Origin: Chromatiaceae bacterium
Lineage (GTDB): Bacteria; Pseudomonadota; Gammaproteobacteria; Chromatiales; Chromatiaceae
DNA: 22,256 bases
Direction of reading: 5' to 3'
NCBI GenBank assembly: GCA_012962365.1
Contig: DTXR01000176.1
Location: forward strand, 1 to 22,256
Below, piece after piece: positions 9,460 to 17,389 of the stretch. Below the pieces are notes generated by a model that ran no database searches, was not told the DNA's origin, and worked only from the letters and a program-made list of their open reading frames with translations. Position 1 is the stretch's first letter, and the number at the start of each line of letters is the position of its first letter. A program made the position numbers and the translations under genes.

Positions 9460-10964
9460 ATGCAGATACATATACCCGAAGACGGCCACTGGCTGATCAC
9501 GGCACTGGAAATCATGTCCGCGCTGTTTATTTTTATTATCGGACTGGCGGCGCTGTGGGTGCTAATTACATTTATCGCCGATGTAAGCCAAACCCGCCAC
9601 GCCATCCGCCGCAATTACCCGGTGATCGGGCGCTTCCGCTATCTGTTCGAGAAGCTGGGCGGCTTCTTCCGGCAGTATTTTTTTGCCATGGATCGGGAAG
9701 AACTCCCTTTCAATCGTGCCCAGCGCACCTGGATCTACCGCGCCGCCAAGGATCTCAACAATACCGTGGCTTTCGGCTCCACCAGGGATAACCGAGCCCC
9801 AGGCAGCGTGCTGTTCGTCAATACTCCCTACCCCACCCTGGGGGAGAATGCCGCACCGGCGATCCCCATCACCATCGGCAGGGGCAGCCGCACCCCCTAC
9901 ATTGCCCCTTCATTCTTCAATATTTCCGGCATGAGCTACGGCGCGCTTTCCAAGCCTGCGGTATTGGCGCTCTCGAAGGGAGCGAAGAAAGCCGGCATCT
10001 GGATGAACACCGGCGAAGGCGGCCTGGCTCCGTGGCACTTGCAGGGGGGCTGTGATTTGGTGTTTCAGATCGGCACGGCAAAGTACGGCGTGAGAGATCA
10101 CGACGGTGCGCTGGAGGATGGCAAACTGGTACAGATCGCCGCCCACCAACAGGTACGCATGTTCGAGATCAAGCTCAGTCAGGGCGCCAAGCCAGGAAAG
10201 GGCGGCATCCTTCCCGCCGACAAGGTCACCCGGGAGATTGCCGTTATTCGCGGCATCAAGGAAGGCTCTGCGTCCATCAGCCCCAACCGGCATCCGGATA
10301 TCACAACGACGAAGACCTGCTGAACATGCTGTTGCATATCCGCAAGGTCACGGGCAAACCGGTAGGATTCAAAACGGTTATCGGGCAACAGCAGTGGCTG
10401 GATGAACTGTTTTCTCTGATTCAGGAAAAGGGCGACGCTTATGCTCCGGATTTCATCACCCTAGACGGCGCAGAAGGCGGCACCGGCGCTTCCCCCATGC
10501 CCTTGATCGACGCCGTGGGTCTACCGCTGAAAGAAAGCCTGCTCGTCGACAAGCTGAATGAATACGGTTTGCGGGAGCGCATCAAAGTGATTGCCTCCGG
10601 CAAGCTGGTGAATCCGTCCGATATCACCTGGGCATTGTGCATGGGCGCAGACTTTATCGTCTCAGCCCGCGGATTCATGTTTACTCTGGGTTGCATCCAG
10701 GCGTTGCAATGCAACAAAAACACCTGCCCCACCGGCATCACTACGCACGACAAAAAGCTGCAGCGCGGGCTGGATCCGGAACTCAAATCCACCCGAGTGG
10801 CCAGCTATGTGCATAACATACTCTATGAGGTGGGTATGATCGCCCATGCCTGTGGCATCTCGTCACCTCGAGAATTCAAACGACATCATGCACGGGTAGT
10901 GCAGGAAAATGGCCTGTCCACCCCCTTGGATGAGTTATTCCCGCCGGTGAAGAACCCGAACTGA
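9460..10964 (+). pseudogene. FMN-binding glutamate-synthase-family protein, broken by a -1 frameshift
   Basis: Two adjacent plus-strand frames, 9460-10323 and 10305-10964, together encode one protein of about 501 residues. The first part ends TTTKTC-stop just after the family motif SPNRHPDI; the second resumes with NDEDLLNMLLHIRKVTGKPVG, what the family should have next. Restoring one base near 10303 joins them. Residues about 8-35 are a hydrophobic membrane anchor. The remainder is the FMN/3Fe-4S synthase domain of glutamate synthase, with MSYGALSKPAVLALS, GEGG, ITLDGAEGGTGASP and cysteines 412, 418 and 423 (joined numbering) in the C-x5-C-x4-C spacing of the 3Fe-4S cluster. The glutaminase domain of GltB is missing, so this is a stand-alone flavoprotein of uncertain substrate. 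The start at 9460 is chosen because the anchor follows directly; the frame is open upstream. The gene is divergent from nifJ. A sequencing or assembly error is as likely as true decay. Confidence 0.85.
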
Positions 10965-11022
10965 TCAGCGCATTGGGCGCACCTTTGCCAGATTCGATGG
11001 CAGGCGCAAGTCCGACAGGAAG

Positions 11023-11550
11023 CTATCGCCGCTGCTGGCGCAGATAATTGGAGCGGCTTCGGGAAGCCGGGCGGGCATCGGGGAAAACGAGGGGCGCCAG
11101 CTCTTCCAGCGCACGCTGGTAAACCTTGCGTTTGAAATAGATCACCTCTTTTACCGGGTGCCAGTACTGCACCCAGCACCAATCGTCAAACTCCGGTTTT
11201 TCCGAGCTATCCAGACAGAAGCCGCCTTCGTCACAGACAACCTGCAGCAAAAACCAGCGCTGCTTCTGGCCGATGCACAATGGCTGTGTATTGCGCCGGA
11301 TAAACTTCTTCGGCAACCGATAGCGCAACCAGCGCTTGGTGCTGCCGAGAATCTTCACATGTTGGGGCTTGAGACCTACTTCTTCTTCCAACTCGCGATA
11401 CATGGCTTCTTCAGGCGATTCACCTTCCTGAATGCCCCCCTGGGGGAATTGCCATGCATCCTGGCCGATACGACGTCCCCAGAACAACTTGTTCTTGTCG
11501 TTGACCAATATGATGCCCACATTGGGTCTAAATCCATCCCTATCTATCAC
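11023..11550 (-). CDS. rppH: RNA pyrophosphohydrolase RppH
   Basis: A 175-residue Nudix hydrolase that removes pyrophosphate from 5'-triphosphate RNA and so starts mRNA decay in the cytoplasm. The N-terminus [13 protein letters not shown] and the run [13 protein letters not shown] are characteristic of RppH. The Nudix box fits exactly from Gly38 to Leu60, with R52-E53 and E56-E57 as metal-binding residues. The start is a GTG at 11550: it aligns with the family N-terminus and there is no ATG just upstream. The C-terminus ends in a basic tail ([13 protein letters not shown]). It converges on the glutamate-synthase-like gene, leaving 58 nt between them, and no partner is cotranscribed in view. 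Confidence 0.95.
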   Translation of the reverse strand: MIDRDGFRPNVGIILVNDKNKLFWGRRIGQDAWQFPQGGIQEGESPEEAMYRELEEEVGLKPQHVKILGSTKRWLRYRLPKKFIRRNTQPLCIGQKQRWFLLQVVCDEGGFCLDSSEKPEFDDWCWVQYWHPVKEVIYFKRKVYQRALEELAPLVFPDARPASRSRSNYLRQQRR

Positions 11551-11781
11551 GGGATTGTTCTCGTTTTTTAAACTTTCATTAATTTCATTTTTTCACAACC
11601 TGTAGGAAGACCGCAAGCAGATTCAACGAGATACCGGAAATCCTCCTTTTCCTGTGATTCAGTGTCCACAAACGCCTTGAAGCTTCTTCCAAATGGCATT
11701 GCCGGCAGTTGCTGCATCTGAACTTTGAAAACGGTTTCCGGTATAGTGCTCCCCAAATTCATCTGATATCTGTAGAAAACT
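11551..11781. other. Divergent intergenic region between rppH and the HAD phosphatase gene
   Basis: This 231-nt spacer should hold promoters for both flanking genes. A 10-base perfect inverted repeat, ATACCGGAAA at 11631-11640 and TTTCCGGTAT at 11735-11744, has its arms 94 nt apart. A 64-codon minus-strand frame (11568-11762) crosses it but shows no recognisable family. No RNA gene was recognised. Confidence 0.5.
11735..11747 (+). promoter_or_regulatory. Candidate -10 region / shared upstream element of the HAD gene
   Basis: TTTCCGGTATAGT ends in a good -10-like TATAGT, 34 nt before the ATG at 11782. CTGAAC at 11718-11723 could be a weak -35 with an 18-nt spacer. It matches the element at 9411-9423 in 12 of 13 bases. 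Low confidence. Confidence 0.3.
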
Positions 11782-12453
11782 ATGGCGCTGGTGCTTTTCG
11801 ACCTCGACAACACACTGCTGGCGGGTGACTCAGATTATCTCTGGGGGGAATTTCTGAGTGAAAAAGGCCTCGTGGACCCTGCCCACTATGCTGCTGAAAA
11901 CAAACGTTTCTACCAAGAATACAAGGACGGCACCCTGGATATTTTCGAATTCCTGGAATTTTCCCTCAAGCCGCTCACCCGGCATTCTCTGGATGAACTG
12001 CAAGCGCTGCACCGGCAGTTCATGGCAGAAAAAATCCGCCCCATCATTTCCGACGATGCGCGAATGCTGGTAGACATGCACCGCAAGCGTGGTGACGACA
12101 TGGCTGTCATCACCGCCACCAACGCCTTTGTCACCCAACCCATCGTCCAGGACTTCGGCATAGCTAACCTTATCGCCACGGAACCGGAAATGAAAGACGG
12201 CCGCTATACCGGCAAGGTGGCAGGCACACCCTGCTTTCGCGAAGGAAAGGTACAGAAACTGAACGACTGGCTGAAAGCCCGCAATCTCAATCTGGGTAAT
12301 TCCTGGTTCTACAGCGATTCACACAACGACCTACCCCTGCTGGAACAGGTGACCCATCCCATTCCCGTGGATCCAGACGCCACCCTGGCGGCCACGGCGG
12401 AAGAGAAAGGCTGGCCCGTACTTCGTCTTCACCATGCCCCGCCATCCTCTTAA
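11782..12453 (+). CDS. HAD-superfamily (subfamily IB, SerB-like) phosphatase
   Basis: A complete 223-residue protein. Motif I is FDLDNTLL with the nucleophile Asp7 and acid/base Asp9. Motif II is VITATNAFVTQP and motif IV is YSDSHNDLPLL. The cap between motifs I and II is helical, as in the IB subgroup that includes phosphoserine phosphatase-like enzymes. A cytoplasmic phosphomonoesterase is expected; the substrate cannot be read from the sequence. The last 20 nt overlap the start of the permease gene, so the two are probably translated together, although no functional link between this phosphatase and metal or cobalamin uptake is known to me. The ribosome site is weak. Confidence 0.9.
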   Translation: MALVLFDLDNTLLAGDSDYLWGEFLSEKGLVDPAHYAAENKRFYQEYKDGTLDIFEFLEFSLKPLTRHSLDELQALHRQFMAEKIRPIISDDARMLVDMHRKRGDDMAVITATNAFVTQPIVQDFGIANLIATEPEMKDGRYTGKVAGTPCFREGKVQKLNDWLKARNLNLGNSWFYSDSHNDLPLLEQVTHPIPVDPDATLAATAEEKGWPVLRLHHAPPSS

Positions 12454-13426
12454 AAAAGCATTGCCGCTGCTTTTCCTGCTGGTTCTGCTGGCAATCGCCT
12501 GCCTGGCGACCTCCTTGATGATTGGCAGCGCATCCATCCCTGCTGCCGACCTGTGGCGTCTGCTGTGGCAGGATGACGGCAGCGTGCAATACCGCATCAT
12601 TCACGAGCTGCGGCTCCCCCGCACCCTGTCTGCCTTTGGTGTCGGCGGCGTGCTGGCGCTGGCAGGCGTACTGATGCAGGCGCTGCTGCGCAATCCCCTG
12701 GCCGACCCCTATATTCTGGGTGTCTCCGGTGGCGCGGCCGTCGCGGTACTGGCCGCCATGCTGCTGGGTTTGCCCCTGATCTGGCAGGCGCCCATGGCCT
12801 TTGGCGGCGCGCTGACCAGCACCCTGCTGTTGTTTGCCCTGGCTCATCAGGGCAACTGGAATACATCCCGTCTGTTGCTCACGGGGGTGGTACTGGCCGC
12901 CGGCTGGGCGGCCCTGATCAGCTTCATACTCAGCCTCAGCCCGCCAATGCAGCTGCCGGGGATGCTCTTCTGGCTCATGGGTGATCTAAGTGACGCACGC
13001 TATCCCGCCCTGCCCCTGGCTGTTCTGGCGGCCGGTGTGCTCATCACCCTGTGGCTGGCTCCTGCCCTGAACCTGGCTCTGCTGGGAACACAGCGAGCCG
13101 CCGCATTGGGGGTGGAAGTCCGCCACCTGCATATCATCCTATATGTGCTGGCTTCCCTGCTCACTGCGGCAGCGGTCAGCATCGCCGGCGCCATCGGCTT
13201 CATTGGCCTTATCGCCCCGCATATGCTGCGCCTGCTGGCGGGGAGCGACCATCGTATTCTCGTGCCCGGCGCCGTTCTCATCGGAGCCAGTCTGCTGGTG
13301 CTGGCGGACACGGCTGCGCGCACCCTGATCGCCCCCATGCAGCTGCCTGTCGGTGTATTGACCGCCTTGCTTGGCGTCCCCGTGTTCCTGCTGCTGCTGA
13401 ACAAGAGTTACGGTAAGCGCACATGA
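12434..13426 (+). CDS. FecCD/BtuC-type ABC transporter permease
   Basis: A 330-residue integral membrane protein with roughly nine to ten hydrophobic segments, typical of the type II importer permeases for cobalamin, haem and siderophores. Family stretches are ELRLPRTLSAFGVGGVLALAG near 57-77, LRNPLADPYILGVSGGAA (about 85-102) and GLIAPHMLRLLAGSDHR near 258-274, the region that couples to the ATPase. The start overlaps the HAD gene by 20 nt and the stop overlaps the ATPase start as ATGA. The periplasmic binding protein and TonB receptor usual for such systems are not within the window, so the substrate (corrinoid, haem or ferric siderophore) stays open. Confidence 0.92.
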   Translation: MPRHPLKKALPLLFLLVLLAIACLATSLMIGSASIPAADLWRLLWQDDGSVQYRIIHELRLPRTLSAFGVGGVLALAGVLMQALLRNPLADPYILGVSGGAAVAVLAAMLLGLPLIWQAPMAFGGALTSTLLLFALAHQGNWNTSRLLLTGVVLAAGWAALISFILSLSPPMQLPGMLFWLMGDLSDARYPALPLAVLAAGVLITLWLAPALNLALLGTQRAAALGVEVRHLHIILYVLASLLTAAAVSIAGAIGFIGLIAPHMLRLLAGSDHRILVPGAVLIGASLLVLADTAARTLIAPMQLPVGVLTALLGVPVFLLLLNKSYGKRT

Positions 13427-14196
13427 AACAACCGCTGTTGAATGTGGAAAACCTGTCATGTGCCATCGGCAGCGTACGCATCGCCGATAACCTGAACCTG
13501 CAGGTCAAAGCTGGCCATTGCTGGGGGATACTCGGCCCCAACGGCGCGGGAAAAACCACCTTACTGCATGCCCTGGGGGGGCTGCATCCCATCGATGCAG
13601 GCAGCATCCGCTATCGGGGAAAGCCACTGGAGGGCTTTACCCCCAAGTCGCTGGCACGGGAGCGGGGGCTGCTCTTCCAGACCGAGCTGGGCGGGTTTCC
13701 CGGTACGGTGTTTGAAACCGTGCTGACGGGCCGCCATCCCTATCTTGGCAGCCTGGGCTGGGAACAGCCTGAAGACCTCGAACGAGCTGCCCAGGCCATC
13801 GAACAGGTCGGACTGAAAGGACTGGAAAACCGCGACGCGCAAACCCTGTCCGGCGGCGAGCGGCAGCGCATGGAAATTGCCACCCTCCTCGCCCAGCAGC
13901 CTCGGGTTGCCTTGCTGGACGAACCCAGCAATCACCTCGACCCTGGCCAGCAGATCATCATGCTGCGGATGCTGAAGACCCGCTTTACCGGCACAGATCG
14001 CGCCTTGCTGATGGTGTTGCATGACTGTAATCTTGCCATACGTTTCTGTGATTATTTACTATTGCTCAAAGGCGATGGCGAATACCTTGCCGGATCAGTA
14101 GAGTCGCTGGCCACCGCAGAGCATCTGTCCTGGCTATACCAGCATCCGGTATCATTGCAGCACATAGATGGATATGCCTGCCTGCGCTTCCAATAA
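13423..14196 (+). CDS. FecE/BtuD-type ABC transporter ATP-binding protein
   Basis: A 257-residue ATPase that energises the adjoining permease at the inner face of the membrane. Walker A is GPNGAGKTT at residues 38-46, the Q-loop region is LLFQTELGG, the signature is LSGGERQRM, Walker B is VALLDEPSNHLD, and the switch histidine lies in VLHDCNLAIRF. The DEPSNHLD form is usual for iron and cobalamin importers. Its ATG overlaps the permease stop by 4 nt (ATGA), indicating coupled translation and a matched pair. No strong terminator was seen after the stop. Confidence 0.94.
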   Translation: MKQPLLNVENLSCAIGSVRIADNLNLQVKAGHCWGILGPNGAGKTTLLHALGGLHPIDAGSIRYRGKPLEGFTPKSLARERGLLFQTELGGFPGTVFETVLTGRHPYLGSLGWEQPEDLERAAQAIEQVGLKGLENRDAQTLSGGERQRMEIATLLAQQPRVALLDEPSNHLDPGQQIIMLRMLKTRFTGTDRALLMVLHDCNLAIRFCDYLLLLKGDGEYLAGSVESLATAEHLSWLYQHPVSLQHIDGYACLRFQ

Positions 14197-14264
14197 TTTC
14201 CCACAACAGTACGGGGCGAATCATGATTTCATGTTTACCTGGCCTAAAGACACAAGGAGTTCAT

Positions 14265-15173
14265 ATGTCTCATCCTTTCCTGAAACTTGCCGCCATCGCG
14301 CTCGCCCTGTCCGGCTGCGCAGACCAGTACTATGACCAGGGAGGAAGCGGCAATACTGGCGGTTACTATCCCCCTTATGAATACGACGCTCCCAGGAAAG
14401 ACCTGATAAAGAACTGCCATGGAAAAATCAGGGAAAAGGTGAAACAGCGCCTGGGCCACAATGCCCGAATCGACTGGGGAAACTCTGACGTCTATAACAG
14501 CGGACGCCACGAGGCCACCGTCAACGGAAAAGGCAAGGCCCGCCACAACGGCAGGAAACACCAACTGCATTACCGTTGCATCATGGATCGTGAAGATGCT
14601 TTCGTACGCAACGCACACATCGAGCTGGACAGGATCGACAGCGATATCACCGATTGGAATCAAAAAGCCGTGGAGTCCTGCAAGAACCGCATTCGCGACA
14701 AGGCCAGGCACAATATTAAACGGCAATTCAGCATGGACTTTACGAGACAGCGTATCAGCACGCCTGCGGAACGCCGGCGCCATGTCAGCGGTGAAGCGCT
14801 GATTCGAAGCGCCGGCGGCAGCGGAAAAATTGCGTATGACTGCAAGGTGCGTGTCAATCCGCTGCGTATGGACAGCGCCAGCTATCGTTGGATCAGGCAT
14901 CTGCCGCCTTCCAACGGCGGTTCGAACAGCAGTAACGCCAAATCGCAAGCCAGGCGTTTGTGCAAAAGCGGTCTGAACGACAGGCTGCGTTACAAGGGTT
15001 ACAAGTACATCGGCTTTACGTCAGACAATGTTCGTCATCTCAAAAAGAACAAATGGCAGGTGATGCAGGGAATCAAGGCACAGAAAAACGGCAAGCGGGT
15101 ATTGGAAACCTGGGAATGCCGTGTCAACACACACAAGAGCAAGATACTGAAGCTGCAACAGGTGTACCGCTGA
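14265..15173 (+). CDS. Predicted lipoprotein with three tandem Cys-paired modules, function unknown
   Basis: The start at 14265 is set by AAGGAG at 14254-14259 and by the lipoprotein signal that follows; an earlier in-frame ATG at 14223 lacks these. Residues 1-18 form a signal peptide ending in LSGC, so Cys18 should be lipidated. A Gly/Tyr-rich linker (19-42) follows. The remainder appears to be one module used three times, at about 44-126, 134-212 and 226-302. Each begins with a Cys in a helical basic run (NCHGKIREK, SCKNRIRDK, LCKSGLNDR) and ends with a second Cys in a strand-like run (YRCIMDRED, YDCKVRVNP, WECRVNTHK). The Cys pairs are 51/105, 139/193 and 233/285, so spacing is 54, 54 and 52. 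The mature protein is strongly basic. Disulfides and a periplasmic location are inferred. I do not recognise the family. Confidence 0.8.
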   Translation: MSHPFLKLAAIALALSGCADQYYDQGGSGNTGGYYPPYEYDAPRKDLIKNCHGKIREKVKQRLGHNARIDWGNSDVYNSGRHEATVNGKGKARHNGRKHQLHYRCIMDREDAFVRNAHIELDRIDSDITDWNQKAVESCKNRIRDKARHNIKRQFSMDFTRQRISTPAERRRHVSGEALIRSAGGSGKIAYDCKVRVNPLRMDSASYRWIRHLPPSNGGSNSSNAKSQARRLCKSGLNDRLRYKGYKYIGFTSDNVRHLKKNKWQVMQGIKAQKNGKRVLETWECRVNTHKSKILKLQQVYR

Positions 15174-15184
15174 CACTTCGACCG

Positions 15185-15202
15185 GCGCCCAGGGAGGGGC
15201 GC
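15185..15202. terminator. GC-rich hairpin between two convergent genes
   Basis: GCGCCC and GGGCGC form a 6-bp stem around a 6-nt loop in the 32-nt gap between the lipoprotein gene and the convergent acidic-protein gene. Neither side has a clear U-run, so intrinsic termination is only a possibility. Confidence 0.3.
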
Positions 15203-15205
15203 TGA

Positions 15206-15637
15206 TCATTCTGTTTCGCGTTGACCCGCATCACCCATGCGCTGGCACAGGCTGCGCTCATCGGGATCTTCCACCGCATCGACGATGGCGTTAACTACAT
15301 CGCCAAACTCCATGGGTGTCAACACCCCCATGATCTTTCCCAGCAGGGCGGGATCCACCTTCGCATAGACTGTATTTCCATCTTTCAGATTTACCACCAC
15401 GCCAGCGGTATGGTAGGCCTCGTTCTGCTCTTCATCGAATAACTGCTGATTCAGATCCATAAGCTGATCGTAGTGCTCTTCTATCTGTTCCGACAGGCTG
15501 TCATCCAGGTCTTCCGGAAGGCGCACTTCCCAGCATTCCTCTTCCACTTCCGTATCCGGCTGCAGGCCCAATTCCCGCAAATAGGCAACGAACTGTTCAA
15601 AAGGTTGCGGATGAAAAAACACATATTCAAGCATCAT
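15206..15637 (-). CDS. Small acidic protein overlapping the antiporter gene, function unknown
   Basis: The gene codes for 143 residues from the first of two consecutive ATGs (15637) or 142 from the second (15634). The second is better spaced from AGGTGG inside the antiporter gene. The frame is open further upstream, but that part lies deep in the antiporter gene and reads unlike protein. The product is very acidic in the middle (DTEVEEECWEVRLPEDLDD and EEHYDQLMDLNQQLFDEEQ) and ends with a segment that includes VVVNLKDGNTVYAKVDPALL and an alternating helix-like stretch. There is no signal peptide or membrane segment, so it should be cytosolic. The 11-nt overlap with the antiporter stop suggests coupled synthesis and perhaps a regulatory or structural role with it. 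It does not resemble the quinone-reductase-type KefF/KefG partners. I do not recognise the family. Confidence 0.78.
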   Translation of the reverse strand: MMLEYVFFHPQPFEQFVAYLRELGLQPDTEVEEECWEVRLPEDLDDSLSEQIEEHYDQLMDLNQQLFDEEQNEAYHTAGVVVNLKDGNTVYAKVDPALLGKIMGVLTPMEFGDVVNAIVDAVEDPDERSLCQRMGDAGQRETE

Positions 15638-17243
15638 TGCCCACCTGCTTTTGTTCATCCAGCAGGCAACGACCACTTTCAGACAATTGCTGTCGAACGT
15701 GCTCGGCAAAACCGGCGCCTGCCTCCTCATAGATATTGAACACCGCATCCACACCTGCTTTTTCCAACGCCAGACGGTCATCCTCAAAGCGTGTAACAGC
15801 GGCCACCAGCCCTTCGTAACCCACATGCCTCAACAATTTGAAGGCCTGCTGCATATCTCTGAGCGCCGGCATAGCCAGCATGACCAGGCGCAGATTGTCT
15901 ATATCGACATTCTGCCAGAAGTCCAGATCTTCAGCGTCTCCCAGGATCACGTTGTATTTTTTCCCCCGGTACCAGCGAATCGCATTCGGATTGGCATCGA
16001 TGCCGATCACCTTGTCACCAAATATTTCCCGCATGTTGGCATAGGCGCCTGTACCCACACGTCCCATGCCGGCAACCAGTATTTCTGCACCACCAAGATC
16101 CGGTGGCACATCCACCGGCAGGCGGGTTTTCGATTGAAAGCGGTACAGGCGGGATTCGAGCATGGCATAAAAGCCGTGAACATAGGCATTGGCGATAGCA
16201 GCGACCATGAAGCTGAAAGTCAGCGCCAGGGCGATGATGATCAGCCATTCCTGATCCAGCCATCCTGTGCTGATCGCCATGGCAGCGACAATCAGCCCGA
16301 ATTCACTGTAGCTCGACAGTTCCATGGCGCTCAGGAAGGATGTTCTGGCCCGCAGGCGGAAACCTGTGAGAATGAAAAACCACAGCGCGGTTTTGATTGG
16401 CAGAATCAGCAGAACCAGCAACGCCGCAATTAGAATATCATCCGGACCAGGCAGGGTGCCGATACCGATTTGCAGGAAAAACCCTACCAGAAAAAGATCC
16501 TTGAAGCGCAGCAGGGAGCGCGCTAATTCATTACTCTTGGGCAGCCCCCCCAGCAACGCGCCAAACACCAGGGCACCCAGGCCATCTTTCATGCCCGTCA
16601 GGGTAAAAAGCTCTCCCCCACCCATCGCCATGGCCAAACCAAACAACACCAGCAATTCACCGTGACCGGAACGTTCCATGATCTTATTGAGCAGCGGCCG
16701 CAACAATGGCAACAACAGCAGGCCAAAAGCCCAGACGCCAGGCATCTTCCCTGTCGCCACCGCCAGGAAAACCACGGCGATAATGTCCTGTATGACCAGA
16801 ATGCCGATGCTGACCTGTCCATGGCGGGTTTTCATCTCTCCCCGCTCTTCCAGAACCTGGACCGCAAACACCGTACTGCTGAAACTCAACGCAAAGGCAA
16901 CCAATGCCGCAGATTGCCAGTCAAGCTCCCCGAACCAGGCCATACCCGCCATACCGCCCAGGACGATGAATCCGCTCACGAACAGCATCGTCAGGCTCAT
17001 GTGGATACAGGTCGAGCCCCATATCTCCGGCACCAGCAGGCTGCGCAAGCGCAGCTTCAGGCCGATGGTGAACAACAGCAGGAGCACACCCAGATCGGCC
17101 ATTTCCTGCAGCACTTCACCACCCTGCACACCCAGAGCATGGAGCGCAAACCCGGCCAGGAGAAAACCCACCATCGGCGGCAAGTATGCCTGCTTGGCAA
17201 GCAATCCCAAAACGAATGCGATCAACAACCAGAGTGGATCCAA
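15627..17243 (-). CDS. CPA2-family cation:proton antiporter with RCK/TrkA-N domain (KefB/YbaL type)
   Basis: A 538-residue inner-membrane protein. Residues 1 to about 375 hold around a dozen hydrophobic segments of the Na+/H+ exchanger type, opening with PLWLLIAFVLGLLAKQAYLPPMVGFLLAG. A Rossmann NAD-binding domain follows: EILVAGMGRVGTGAY contains GxGxxG, and VIGIDANP supplies the acidic residue after strand 2. The domain ends near 520. Such proteins exchange K+ (or Na+) for protons and are gated by nucleotide or metabolite binding to the RCK part. The predicted start is a TTG at 17243; the frame has no better-placed ATG before the first membrane segment, so this start is likely but not certain. 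Its stop lies inside the start of the acidic-protein gene. Confidence 0.92.
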   Translation of the reverse strand: MDPLWLLIAFVLGLLAKQAYLPPMVGFLLAGFALHALGVQGGEVLQEMADLGVLLLLFTIGLKLRLRSLLVPEIWGSTCIHMSLTMLFVSGFIVLGGMAGMAWFGELDWQSAALVAFALSFSSTVFAVQVLEERGEMKTRHGQVSIGILVIQDIIAVVFLAVATGKMPGVWAFGLLLLPLLRPLLNKIMERSGHGELLVLFGLAMAMGGGELFTLTGMKDGLGALVFGALLGGLPKSNELARSLLRFKDLFLVGFFLQIGIGTLPGPDDILIAALLVLLILPIKTALWFFILTGFRLRARTSFLSAMELSSYSEFGLIVAAMAISTGWLDQEWLIIIALALTFSFMVAAIANAYVHGFYAMLESRLYRFQSKTRLPVDVPPDLGGAEILVAGMGRVGTGAYANMREIFGDKVIGIDANPNAIRWYRGKKYNVILGDAEDLDFWQNVDIDNLRLVMLAMPALRDMQQAFKLLRHVGYEGLVAAVTRFEDDRLALEKAGVDAVFNIYEEAGAGFAEHVRQQLSESGRCLLDEQKQVGNDA

Positions 17244-17389
17244 GGCGATATTTCCCGCAGTTGAAACAGAATAACATAGAGGGATTGTGAAAAATTCACA
17301 AGCCTTTGACCGTAATCAAGATAACCCATTACCTGCAAAGGCATAATATAAATGTAGTAGAAACATTAACTTGATTGGAGGAAAGTGGG
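17244..17389 (+). promoter_or_regulatory. AT-rich intergenic region with likely promoter of the sulfur-globule-like gene
   Basis: This spacer between divergent genes is AT-rich near 17281-17370. TTGACC at 17306-17311 resembles a -35 box and CATAATATAAAT at 17342-17353 contains -10-like hexamers, but they are too far apart to form one promoter. GGAGG at 17377-17381 is a strong ribosome site, 8 nt from the ATG at 17390. The exact promoter could not be assigned. Confidence 0.4.

Noticed and set aside
10297..10325. Programmed ribosomal frameshift in the glutamate-synthase-like gene
   Set aside because: There is no slippery heptamer, no internal ribosome-like stimulator at a proper distance, and no known use of frameshifting in this family.
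11631..11744. Inverted repeat ATACCGGAAA / TTTCCGGTAT as an RNA hairpin
   Set aside because: The arms are 94 nt apart and only 10 bp long, so a stable structure is doubtful. The shared upstream position with 9411 suggests a protein-binding or promoter element instead.
11568..11762. A 64-codon minus-strand frame upstream of rppH
   Set aside because: No ribosome site or family resemblance, and it covers the space needed for promoters of two divergent genes. It could be real but cannot be supported.
11551..12433. Cobalamin riboswitch controlling the importer genes
   Set aside because: The spacer before the HAD gene is short and no conserved B12-box-like core was seen; the permease gene itself has no leader because it overlaps the HAD gene.
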